Assembly (NCBI GenBank): GCA_964357355.1
Contig: CAYHKY010000015.1
Location: forward strand, 1 to 24,618
Reading direction: 5' to 3'
Origin: CAYHKY01 sp964357355
Lineage (GTDB): Bacteria; Patescibacteriota; Microgenomatia; UBA10105
DNA: 24,618 nucleotides
Below, piece after piece: positions 16,253-23,184 of this stretch. Under the pieces are notes generated by a model that ran no database searches, was not told the DNA's origin, and saw nothing but the letters and a program-made list of their open reading frames with translations. Numbering within the stretch: position 1 is the stretch's first letter; every line of letters starts with the position of its first letter. A program made the translations under genes and the position numbers.

Positions 16253-17614
16253 TCACTTTCGTTTTCCACCCAAACTTTCAATTTTCACTACTAATTCATT
16301 TGTCCTTGAATCAAGAATGTGTTGATTATCAGCCTCAACATTTAGTCGTAATAATGGTTCGGTTTTTGATGCACGTACATTAAACCAATAATCTTTATAC
16401 CATACTGTGATTCCATCAAGTTCATCTTTTGAAACTGAATCTCTAAAACCATTTTTAATCGATTCAACCGCTTTTGGAATATCGGATACGACAAAATTAA
16501 TTTCTCCGCTTGCGGGATACACATCAAGCTCATCAACCAATTCAGAAAGTTTTTTATCCTGTGAGGACAAAAGGGACAATACCATAAGCGCGACCAACAC
16601 TCCGCTCTCTGCTCTGAAAAAATCTCTTATATAGTAATGTCCTGAGTGTTCACCGGCAAAAATCGCGTCAGTTTCTTTCATATAAGTCTTAATATAGCTA
16701 TGGCCTACTCGTACTCTTCTACTTTTACCCCCGTGTTTCCCAATTATCTCTGGGACAATTCGTCCACAAATAGCGTTGTAAAGAATCAATTCTCCAGGAT
16801 GTTTTTGTAGCACGTAGCGAGCTAGCAATGCGGTAGTTACTGTTCCAGAAATAAATCGGCCACGATCATCGATTAGAAACATGCGATCTGCATCTCCATC
16901 AAATGTCAAACCAACATCTCCTTTTATTTCTAAAATTTTATCTATCAATGTACGATTGTTTTCTGGCACCAAAGGATTAGGAATATGATTAGGGAAACTT
17001 CCATCAAGTTCAAAAAAAAGTGGTGTTATTTTCATAGGAAGATTCTCAAATACATAAGGTATCATTTTCCCTGCCATACCATTACCTGCATCTACCACCA
17101 CTGACAGAGGTTTATATGAATTAGTGTCTACTAAAGATAATACCTTTTGCTTCCACTCTTCCATGACATTGATTTGGGTTACTTTTCCCGATGTAGTAGA
17201 TTGAGTAAGCGGCCCTTGAGAAATCAAATCTCTCACTTCATATAACCCACTATCACTCGTTACCGCAATAGGGCCCTTTTTGACAACCTTTAAACCGTTG
17301 TATTCTGGAGGATTGTGCGAAGCAGAAATCATTAGTACCAAATCATATTCTCTAGTTCCTGCAATAAAATATTGCATTTCGGTGCCACCAAGTCCTGCAT
17401 CATATACATCTACTCCCAATGAAGTCAACACTTCAATTAATCCATTTTTTATTTCTTCTCCCGAGAGTCGCATGTCGCGCACGATAGCAACTGTTTTAGG
17501 TTGAAATTTTCTAACTAGTGCGTGCGCGATGGCTTTAGCAACTTCCCCATTAATTTGGTTAGGGTAAGTACCACGAATATCATAATCTTTAAAAATTTTA
17601 GTATCTATATTCAT
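16253..17614 (-). CDS. manB: Phosphomannomutase/phosphoglucomutase
   Basis: This alpha-D-phosphohexomutase interconverts hexose 1- and 6-phosphates, feeding nucleotide-sugar and wall synthesis. Motifs: IFKDYDIRG at the N-terminus, the phosphoserine loop ISASHNPPEYNGLK (Ser99), metal loop LTFDGDADRMFLID, sugar-specificity loop GEHSGHYYIRDFF, and the C-terminal phosphate-binding RASKTEPLLRLNVE. It has 453 residues, typical of the AlgC/ManB type. A perfect AGGAGG (17620-17625) lies 5 bases before the ATG. The gene start overlaps the holA end by 17 bases. Whether glucose or mannose phosphate is preferred cannot be told, so the symbol is provisional. The gene lies upstream of the gluconeogenic operon and would use its product. 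Confidence 0.88.
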   Translation of the reverse strand: MNIDTKIFKDYDIRGTYPNQINGEVAKAIAHALVRKFQPKTVAIVRDMRLSGEEIKNGLIEVLTSLGVDVYDAGLGGTEMQYFIAGTREYDLVLMISASHNPPEYNGLKVVKKGPIAVTSDSGLYEVRDLISQGPLTQSTTSGKVTQINVMEEWKQKVLSLVDTNSYKPLSVVVDAGNGMAGKMIPYVFENLPMKITPLFFELDGSFPNHIPNPLVPENNRTLIDKILEIKGDVGLTFDGDADRMFLIDDRGRFISGTVTTALLARYVLQKHPGELILYNAICGRIVPEIIGKHGGKSRRVRVGHSYIKTYMKETDAIFAGEHSGHYYIRDFFRAESGVLVALMVLSLLSSQDKKLSELVDELDVYPASGEINFVVSDIPKAVESIKNGFRDSVSKDELDGITVWYKDYWFNVRASKTEPLLRLNVEADNQHILDSRTNELVVKIESLGGKRK

Positions 17615-18323
17615 AATTTCCTCCTATTATATTTCCACAAAAAAACAACTTCATCTCACTTGCTAAATTAAAAGCTGATAAACCGGATTTTATTTTAACA
17701 TCTATAGTAAAGAGTTGCTCATGAAGTTTTAGCAGTTGATCCCAAGTAAAATGCTGGGCTTGCTTGGCTATCCTGGCTGCTTGCCAAGGAGCCAACTCAT
17801 GAGCTGATTTCCCTAAATCCTTAACCATCATAAGTAAACGCACTTGCCTTATAAGCATTGCAAATATCAACTCAGGGCTATCTTTTTTTAGGGATAACGT
17901 CAATAGCTCAAGTACGTTTCCCGAATTCCCCGGGAGTATTGATTCTACCAGCTGAAAAATTATTTTGTCAGGTCTAAACAATGCAATATCGGTGTTTTTA
18001 GGAAACTGATTTATTGCGGTTTTGGATAATTCTTTTTCTTCCCAAAACACCACCGTCACCTCTTGAGGAATTCTTTCAATTTGTTGCAAAAACGGCACGA
18101 AATCTGCTGTTTTACGGGTAAAACGCTTCGTGAAAAGATTTTCGATAATCACAAGCCGCTCCATTCCGAATAATGAATTTGTTTGCAAGGCTTGTTCCAC
18201 ATCCGTAAGAGTTACGGTTTTACCGTCCAGGGAGATAATCTCCTTATCTGAAGCCTTTTGCTTAATGTTGGTCAATTCCTTTCTGGAGCGTTCAATATTG
18301 TCGCCGTGAAGAAGGTGAAGCAT
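17598..18323 (-). CDS. holA: DNA polymerase III delta subunit, short form
   Basis: HolA is the clamp-loader subunit that opens the beta clamp. The N-terminal MLHLLHGDNIERSRKEL, followed by a segment ending in ALQTNSLFGMERLVIIENL, is the typical delta beginning. VTVVFWEEKEL, the KTAINQFPKN region and the C-terminal FAMLIRQVRLLMMVKDL, ending in an SAFNLASEMKLFF helix, also fit. At 241 residues it is much shorter than the usual 330-340, with a compact AAA+ core. It has no Walker A, as expected for delta. It starts 4 bases after the metallopeptidase stop. The family assignment rests on pattern, not on any catalytic motif. Confidence 0.7.
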   Translation of the reverse strand: MLHLLHGDNIERSRKELTNIKQKASDKEIISLDGKTVTLTDVEQALQTNSLFGMERLVIIENLFTKRFTRKTADFVPFLQQIERIPQEVTVVFWEEKELSKTAINQFPKNTDIALFRPDKIIFQLVESILPGNSGNVLELLTLSLKKDSPELIFAMLIRQVRLLMMVKDLGKSAHELAPWQAARIAKQAQHFTWDQLLKLHEQLFTIDVKIKSGLSAFNLASEMKLFFCGNIIGGNYEYRY

Positions 18324-18327
18324 AGTA

Positions 18328-18726
18328 TTATTTATTCATCAAATATTGTCTAAACAACCGCTCAACAGTATGATGATCAATCGCATGATATCTCCCCCGG
18401 TGGGGAACCAATGCGCCTGAAAAACTCTTGGGAATATGCATCAACTCATGGATAAGTACGCGCTTCTGGTCATCCTGGCTGAGGTGATCGAATTTTTCGG
18501 ATAAGACCTCAACCACATAATGAGCTTCAACTTTTAATGCCAATTGCCACACTTTAGGAAGTGACCAAATGCGAGCTCTCGCCCGGGATGTGGAACCGAA
18601 GCTGCGAAAACACACTAAACGCCGGGCATCGATGTACTCAAATTTCAACCGTTCAACTAAATAGGTAAGTTCTGTGTGTATGTCAGGAGCCGGATCCCAA
18701 ACCATTTCGCCTTTTTTTCGTTGCAT
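18328..18726 (-). CDS. Small putative zinc metallopeptidase (HELMH motif)
   Basis: The 132-residue protein carries VLIHELMHIPKSFSG, a zincin HExxH motif, followed by HRGRYHAIDHHTVERLFRQY with further His residues that could supply the third zinc ligand. It resembles the small 'putative phage metallopeptidase' family, also found in chromosomal genes of uncultivated bacteria; no substrate is known to me. An open frame runs upstream to 18771 inside the Nudix gene, but ATG 18724-18726 (MQRKKGEMVWDPAPD), 8 bases after the Nudix stop, is the sensible start. There is no signal peptide, so it acts in the cytoplasm. It lies between the Nudix gene and holA. Confidence 0.7.
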   Translation of the reverse strand: MQRKKGEMVWDPAPDIHTELTYLVERLKFEYIDARRLVCFRSFGSTSRARARIWSLPKVWQLALKVEAHYVVEVLSEKFDHLSQDDQKRVLIHELMHIPKSFSGALVPHRGRYHAIDHHTVERLFRQYLMNK

Positions 18727-18734
18727 AAACTTAA

Positions 18735-19175
18735 CTATTGTAACACTTGATTGGCATGATGATTTAACCAATCTTTTACCTCTGCAAGTAATTTGATATT
18801 TGTTTTTTTATAGCCGATGATTTTCTTCGCATATTCCAAACCAAACCAGCGCGCGTCCAGGATGCCTTCCTCATGCTGCGGTTGGGGTTTAACATTTTTG
18901 ACAACGGAAAATAAATAATACATGACTTTTTTCTTAATTAAATCACCTTCCCAATGATAGTAATACTGGATTGGCATCAGATCTGCTAGCCATTTAAGCG
19001 GGTGGACGCCTGTTTCTTCATGAATTTCGCGTTCCGCAGCTACCCGTGCGTCTTCACCTACCTCAATCAATCCTTTGGGAAATGTCCATACGCCGTTCTT
19101 ATCCTTAAGCAGTAAAATAGAAGGATTAGTTGTAGGTAAGAATACGAGTCCGCCGGCAGAAACTTCGTATTTCAT
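18735..19175 (-). CDS. Nudix hydrolase, diadenosine-tetraphosphatase-like
   Basis: A complete Nudix box is visible: GLIEVGEDARVAAEREIHEETGV (35-57) matches Gx5Ex7REUxEExGU with all Mg-binding glutamates. The opening SAGGLVF and the FPKG before the box resemble asymmetric Ap4A hydrolases, which cleave dinucleoside polyphosphates. Its 146 residues are the usual size. The start ATG is 9 bases after the rarA stop. A TATAAT overlapping that stop (19184-19189) could be an internal promoter with an 8-base gap to the ATG. The substrate is inferred only from general resemblance. Confidence 0.85.
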   Translation of the reverse strand: MKYEVSAGGLVFLPTTNPSILLLKDKNGVWTFPKGLIEVGEDARVAAEREIHEETGVHPLKWLADLMPIQYYYHWEGDLIKKKVMYYLFSVVKNVKPQPQHEEGILDARWFGLEYAKKIIGYKKTNIKLLAEVKDWLNHHANQVLQ

Positions 19176-19184
19176 CGTGGAGTA

Positions 19185-20366
19185 TTATATATCAGACCTG
19201 AAATAATAGCGTTTATTTTTAAGTTGTATTGGTAAATAGCTTTCCTTGGAATATTTTTCATAACCCTTCCCATACGCCAGTTCTTTCATCAAACGTGTCG
19301 GCGCATTACGAACCACTAAAGGTATAGGCAAATTGCCGTGTTTCTTAACGTCTTCCACGGCGCGAAAATATGCTTCATACGCACTGCGGTCTTTTTTGGC
19401 CTGGGAGAGATACACGACACCATGAGCAAGATTTATCGCACATTCGGGATAACCTATTACTTCACACGCTCTGAACACGCCATTGGCTACAACTAAAGCG
19501 GTGGGTTGAATAACCCCGATATCTTCAGATGCAAAAATGACCATCCGTCTGGCGATAAACAACGGATCCTCTCCCGCCTCAACCATTCGGGCCAAATAAT
19601 AAAGGGCGCTATCCACTTGTGAAGCCCGCATTGATTTGATAAATGCGGAAATCGTATTGTAATGTTCTTCACCTATTAAATCATAGAGCAGGTGTTCTTT
19701 TTGAAAAGCCTGTTTCAAAATAGGCAGTCCCAAATCAGTCTCTTTGGTTAATTTATCTGCAACTTCAAGAGTATTTAACAAAATTCTTGCATCACCATTG
19801 GCGGCTTCGACCAAAAAATTTCGCGCATCTTTTGAGATGCTTTTTTTTAATTCTAATAAAGCACGGATGGAGATTTTAGTTAACTCCTTTTCATTTAAAC
19901 GGTTGAGAACCAAAACGTGGCTCCGTGAAAGAAGCGGTCCGATGACTTCAAAAGACGGATTTTCTGTCGTCGCCCCAATCAAAATAATAGTGCCTTTTTC
20001 CACATGTGGCAGAAATGCATCCTGTTGGGCTTTGTTGAACCTGTGTAGCTCATCTATAAATAGTACGGTGCGTTGGGCTTTGAGTTTTCCCGAACTTTCA
20101 GCTTCTTGGATAATTCTCCGTACATCTTCAAGCTTGGCTGTAACGGCTGATTGAAAAATGAACTGTGCGTTGATATACCTAGCTAATAAATGGGCTAATG
20201 TCGTCTTACCTGTTCCGGGTGGACCCCAAAGTATTAGAGACGGAAGAGTATCGCTTTGAATAAGTTTTGTAGGAATCCCGCCTATCCCAACCAAATGATC
20301 TTGACCTACAAATTCCGAAAACTTCTGTGGACGCAATCTCTCAGCCAAGGGTGATATAGACACCAT
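19185..20366 (-). CDS. rarA: Replication-associated recombination protein A (MgsA/RarA AAA+ ATPase)
   Basis: RarA/MgsA is a clamp-loader-like ATPase acting at stalled replication forks. Evidence: PLAERLRPQKFSEFVGQDHLVG at the N-terminus, Walker A LILWGPPGTGKTTLA (45-59), Walker B VLFIDELHRFNKAQQDAFLPHVE, sensor 1 LIGATTENPSFEV, arginine finger LLSRSHVLVLN, and the tetramerisation tail with ARRMVIFASEDIG and SAYEAYFRAVEDVKKHGNLPIPL. It has 393 residues, somewhat shorter than the 440 of E. coli. The start ATG 20366 follows a TTGACT/TAATTT promoter by 6 bases. It is the first gene of the six-gene run that includes holA. Confidence 0.94.
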   Translation of the reverse strand: MVSISPLAERLRPQKFSEFVGQDHLVGIGGIPTKLIQSDTLPSLILWGPPGTGKTTLAHLLARYINAQFIFQSAVTAKLEDVRRIIQEAESSGKLKAQRTVLFIDELHRFNKAQQDAFLPHVEKGTIILIGATTENPSFEVIGPLLSRSHVLVLNRLNEKELTKISIRALLELKKSISKDARNFLVEAANGDARILLNTLEVADKLTKETDLGLPILKQAFQKEHLLYDLIGEEHYNTISAFIKSMRASQVDSALYYLARMVEAGEDPLFIARRMVIFASEDIGVIQPTALVVANGVFRACEVIGYPECAINLAHGVVYLSQAKKDRSAYEAYFRAVEDVKKHGNLPIPLVVRNAPTRLMKELAYGKGYEKYSKESYLPIQLKNKRYYFRSDI

Positions 20367-20372
20367 AGATCC

Positions 20373-20401
20373 AAATTAATCGAAATAAACCCGAAAGTCA
20401 A
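20373..20401 (-). promoter_or_regulatory. rarA promoter
   Basis: On the minus strand TTGACT (20396-20401) and TAATTT (20373-20378) are exactly 17 bases apart, and the ATG follows 6 bases after the -10 box. This predicts a leaderless mRNA. The stretch TTGACTTTCGG also occurs upstream of lexA (5285-5295). Confidence 0.55.
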
Positions 20402-20437
20402 CCCTGCTGAAAAAACCAACTGGTACATATCATATAC

Positions 20438-20446
20438 TGCTATAAT
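20438..20446 (+). promoter_or_regulatory. Extended -10 promoter of murL-murD2
   Basis: TGCTATAAT is a perfect -10 hexamer with the TGn extension. Four bases later comes ATGATG, the murL start. The transcript would begin at or within the start codons, again leaderless. No good -35 is present, as expected for extended -10 promoters. The divergent rarA promoter lies within the same 84-base gap. Confidence 0.6.
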
Positions 20447-20450
20447 ACTC

Positions 20451-21803
20451 ATGATGAATGCCCAGGAACTTCGCCAAAAACATAAGCAAATAATCTACCG
20501 GAAATTTTCCTGGAAATTTGCTAAAACCTTAGATATCAGTTTTGAATATTTCATACCCCCAAATCTGACTTTCAAACCAAATTTGCAAATCCATTTTCCT
20601 GATACCACCTGCAAATCCGAACCATCTGCTGCACTCATGGATAATCTCGTATTTCACCTAGGGTTAATCGATATGTTTTCTTACTGGAAACTGGTTTGCG
20701 CACCGGTTATCAAAATACAGGCGGGCTATCTTTCCAAAAATCAAGTTTCCTGGTGGCACAAACTGCTTATAAACGGCATGGGTGAGTATTTTTATAAAAA
20801 CCGAATTGATTTTACTGAACCAGCTTTTGTCACCTGGAAGGCAGAATCAACTAACAAATTTGCGCCTACCAAGATTGAAACAACCAATAAATATTTAGTG
20901 CTGATGGGTGGAGGCAAAGACTCATTATTAGTCCAGAAAATTTTGCAGGAACAGCAAAAATCCACCCTGTGCCTTTGGGTCAATCCCTTGCCAGGAAAAA
21001 GTATTCGACCTCCCGTTTCGGATCAACCGTTAATTCAGGTGCATCGTCAAATTGATCCGCTTCTTTTCCAACTAAACCAGGAAAATTACCTCAACGGCCA
21101 TGTGCCTTATTCTGCGTATTTGGCTTTCCTCTCACTCCTAGCAGCCACTATTACCGGAAGCAAATATGTTGTCGTCGGCAATGAAAAAAGCGCCGACGAA
21201 GCAAACGTCCTGTACTTGGGCCAAAAGATCAACCACCAGTATTCAAAATCTTATGAATTTGAGAAATATTTCCGGGGTTATGCTGTTAGGAATATTTCTC
21301 CCGATATTTCCTATTTCAGCTTTCTTCGCCCGCTTTATGAATTGCAGATAACCAAGTTGTTTAGTAAATACACCCAATATTTCACTACCTTCTCGAGCTG
21401 CAACCGTTATAAAAGCTCAGGAATCTGGTGCGGTAAATGCCCCAAATGCCTCTCAATTTTCCTGCTTTTGTCTCCATTTACCGGAATTTCCAAAATGAGC
21501 AAAATATTCGGGTTTAATCTACTTGACGAGACAACTCTGCTTCCCCTTTTCAAAACAATGATTGATGAAAAAGAAGTAAAGCCTTTTGAATGTGTGGCAA
21601 CTTATGAAGAAACCAATGTAGCCGCGTATCTAATCTTAAAAAAGATACAAAGCATGGACAACTTACCAGTATTAATCAACTATTTTAAAACGAATATTTT
21701 GCCCAATTCAACCGACTGGGAAAAAAGATCTCACGAATTGTTAACCCAATGGGATGACCGGCATTTTTTACCCGATGATCTGGCCAAATATTTAAAAAAT
21801 TAA
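20451..21803 (+). CDS. murL: UDP-MurNAc-L-alanyl-L-glutamate epimerase
   Basis: MurL converts the terminal L-Glu of UDP-MurNAc-L-Ala-L-Glu into D-Glu in an ATP-dependent reaction, replacing glutamate racemase (route described in Xanthomonas). The 450 residues show the family signature: LMGGGKDSLL (151-160), a PP-loop-like nucleotide site; NGHVPYSA (215-222); GNEKSADEAN (243-252); INHQYSKSYEFE (260-271); and SSCNRYKSSGIWCGKCPKCL (315-334) followed by LLLSPF. There is no signal peptide or membrane helix, so it is cytoplasmic. The ATG pair at 20451 and 20454 sits just behind the -10 box; the second may be used. It is 7 bases upstream of the murD2-like gene, its known functional partner, which strongly supports the call. 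Confidence 0.88.
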   Translation: MMNAQELRQKHKQIIYRKFSWKFAKTLDISFEYFIPPNLTFKPNLQIHFPDTTCKSEPSAALMDNLVFHLGLIDMFSYWKLVCAPVIKIQAGYLSKNQVSWWHKLLINGMGEYFYKNRIDFTEPAFVTWKAESTNKFAPTKIETTNKYLVLMGGGKDSLLVQKILQEQQKSTLCLWVNPLPGKSIRPPVSDQPLIQVHRQIDPLLFQLNQENYLNGHVPYSAYLAFLSLLAATITGSKYVVVGNEKSADEANVLYLGQKINHQYSKSYEFEKYFRGYAVRNISPDISYFSFLRPLYELQITKLFSKYTQYFTTFSSCNRYKSSGIWCGKCPKCLSIFLLLSPFTGISKMSKIFGFNLLDETTLLPLFKTMIDEKEVKPFECVATYEETNVAAYLILKKIQSMDNLPVLINYFKTNILPNSTDWEKRSHELLTQWDDRHFLPDDLAKYLKN

Positions 21804-21810
21804 GTTGCAT

Positions 21811-23139
21811 ATGCAAATAGCTGAACTTAAAGACAAAAAAATACTCATCCTGGGACTGGGAAATGAAGGCCTCTCAACTTTTCGATTTCTCAGGCGGAAG
21901 TTTCCCGCAGTTCAACTGAGTGTAGCAGACAGACGGGAATTTTCTGAGTTTCAAAAAAGTGTTCAAAAAGATCTGCAAAACGCACAAACAACACCGCTGT
22001 TAGGAAAAAAATATTTGGATACTCTTACAAATTTTGAAATTATTATCAAGGCTCCGGGTATCTCGCCCTATCAATCACCAATACCGGAAGCGCTAAAACA
22101 AGGCATTCAATTTACATCTCAGACCGAGCTTTTTTTTGATAATTTTTCCGGTAGGATTATCGGAGTAACCGGTACCAAAGGTAAAAGTACCACAACTTCA
22201 CTTATTTATCATATATTGAAAAGCTCCGGGATGGATATAGAGATAGGTGGCAACATCGGTTTGCCCGCGCTGGAATTGTTGGAGACAAATTGCAAGTGGG
22301 CAGTACTGGAACTATCCTCGCACCAGTTGTGGCATCTAACCAAGAGTCCACACATCGCGGTTTTTTTGAATATCTTTAAAGATCATCTAGACTATTCTGA
22401 TTTTCCTAACTATTTTTCAGCAAAGAAAAATATCGCCAGATTTCAGATCCAGTCTGACCATTTTGTTTACAATATAAATTTTTCGGAACTTACCAAGTTT
22501 GCTAATAATTTAAAAAGTAAAATCTGGACTTTCGGCAATACCAGTTATTCTCCAGTTGCAATTAATAACAAAATGCTTCCCGGAATTGCAAATTTTCAAA
22601 ATACGGAAGCTACCAAGATAGTATCCCGGATATTGGGAGTTACGGACGAAGTTTTTCAAAATCACCTACAAACTTTTATTCCGCTTCCGGGAAGACTAGA
22701 GAAATTAGGAGTATTTGATGGATTAACAGTATATGAAGATTATCTGGCAACCATACCGGAGGCAACACTGAATGCCTTAGATGCATTGTCCGGTAGTATT
22801 CGCTGTCTATTTTTGGGAGGTCATGAACGAAAGCAGAATTATCAAAAGGTACTTAGTGTTGTACTCAGGCAACAGATTCCCCTGATTATTCTTTTTCCTG
22901 CAAATGGATTGAGGATTCAAGCCGAATTGGAATCCATGGCGACAACTTTTAAACCTCGGACAATTATCGTTTCCTCGATGAAAGAAGCTGTTACCCAAAT
23001 GTTTACACACTCCCTAAAACCGGGAATCGCTCTTTTTTCAACCGGTGCTCCATCATTTGGCATGTTCAAAGATTATAAGGACCGCAGCCTGCAATTGCGC
23101 TACTGGTTACATAAGCTTACGGACTCCAAACCCAATTAA
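21811..23139 (+). CDS. murD2: UDP-N-acetylmuramoyl-L-alanine--L-glutamate ligase (MurD2 type)
   Basis: This Mur ligase adds glutamate to UDP-MurNAc-L-Ala. Motifs by residue from ATG 21811 (442 aa): a Rossmann-like start KILILGLGNEGLSTFRFL, IIKAPGISPYQSPI, P-loop GVTGTKGKSTTTSL (118-131), GGNIGLPALELL, LELSSHQLWHL, NIFKDHLDYSDFPNYFSAKK, LPGRLEKLG (292-300) and a C-terminal FSTGAPSFGMFKDYKDRS. Two places differ from classic D-Glu-adding MurD: DSKATNPEA reads EDYLATIPEA (309-318), and the HN of the GxHNxxN segment reads AN. Together with murL directly upstream, this supports the L-Glu-adding MurD2 role. A plain MurD is the alternative. The frame opens at a TTG at 21805, but the ATG at 21811 is the natural start. 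Confidence 0.82.
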   Translation: MQIAELKDKKILILGLGNEGLSTFRFLRRKFPAVQLSVADRREFSEFQKSVQKDLQNAQTTPLLGKKYLDTLTNFEIIIKAPGISPYQSPIPEALKQGIQFTSQTELFFDNFSGRIIGVTGTKGKSTTTSLIYHILKSSGMDIEIGGNIGLPALELLETNCKWAVLELSSHQLWHLTKSPHIAVFLNIFKDHLDYSDFPNYFSAKKNIARFQIQSDHFVYNINFSELTKFANNLKSKIWTFGNTSYSPVAINNKMLPGIANFQNTEATKIVSRILGVTDEVFQNHLQTFIPLPGRLEKLGVFDGLTVYEDYLATIPEATLNALDALSGSIRCLFLGGHERKQNYQKVLSVVLRQQIPLIILFPANGLRIQAELESMATTFKPRTIIVSSMKEAVTQMFTHSLKPGIALFSTGAPSFGMFKDYKDRSLQLRYWLHKLTDSKPN

Positions 23140-23184
23140 CGTAAACTTGGGTGATTGATTATGATCGCGTATAGGAAACATAGG

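Noticed and set aside
20424..20438. GTACA...TATAC arms upstream of murL as a LexA box
   Set aside because: The arms match the GTAyA pattern but are 5 bases apart instead of 2, and the region is AT-rich enough for this to occur by chance.
23131..23151. CCCAA/TTGGG inverted repeat at the murD2 stop as a bidirectional terminator
   Set aside because: The stem is only 5 bp with an 11-base loop and no T-run, too weak to call.
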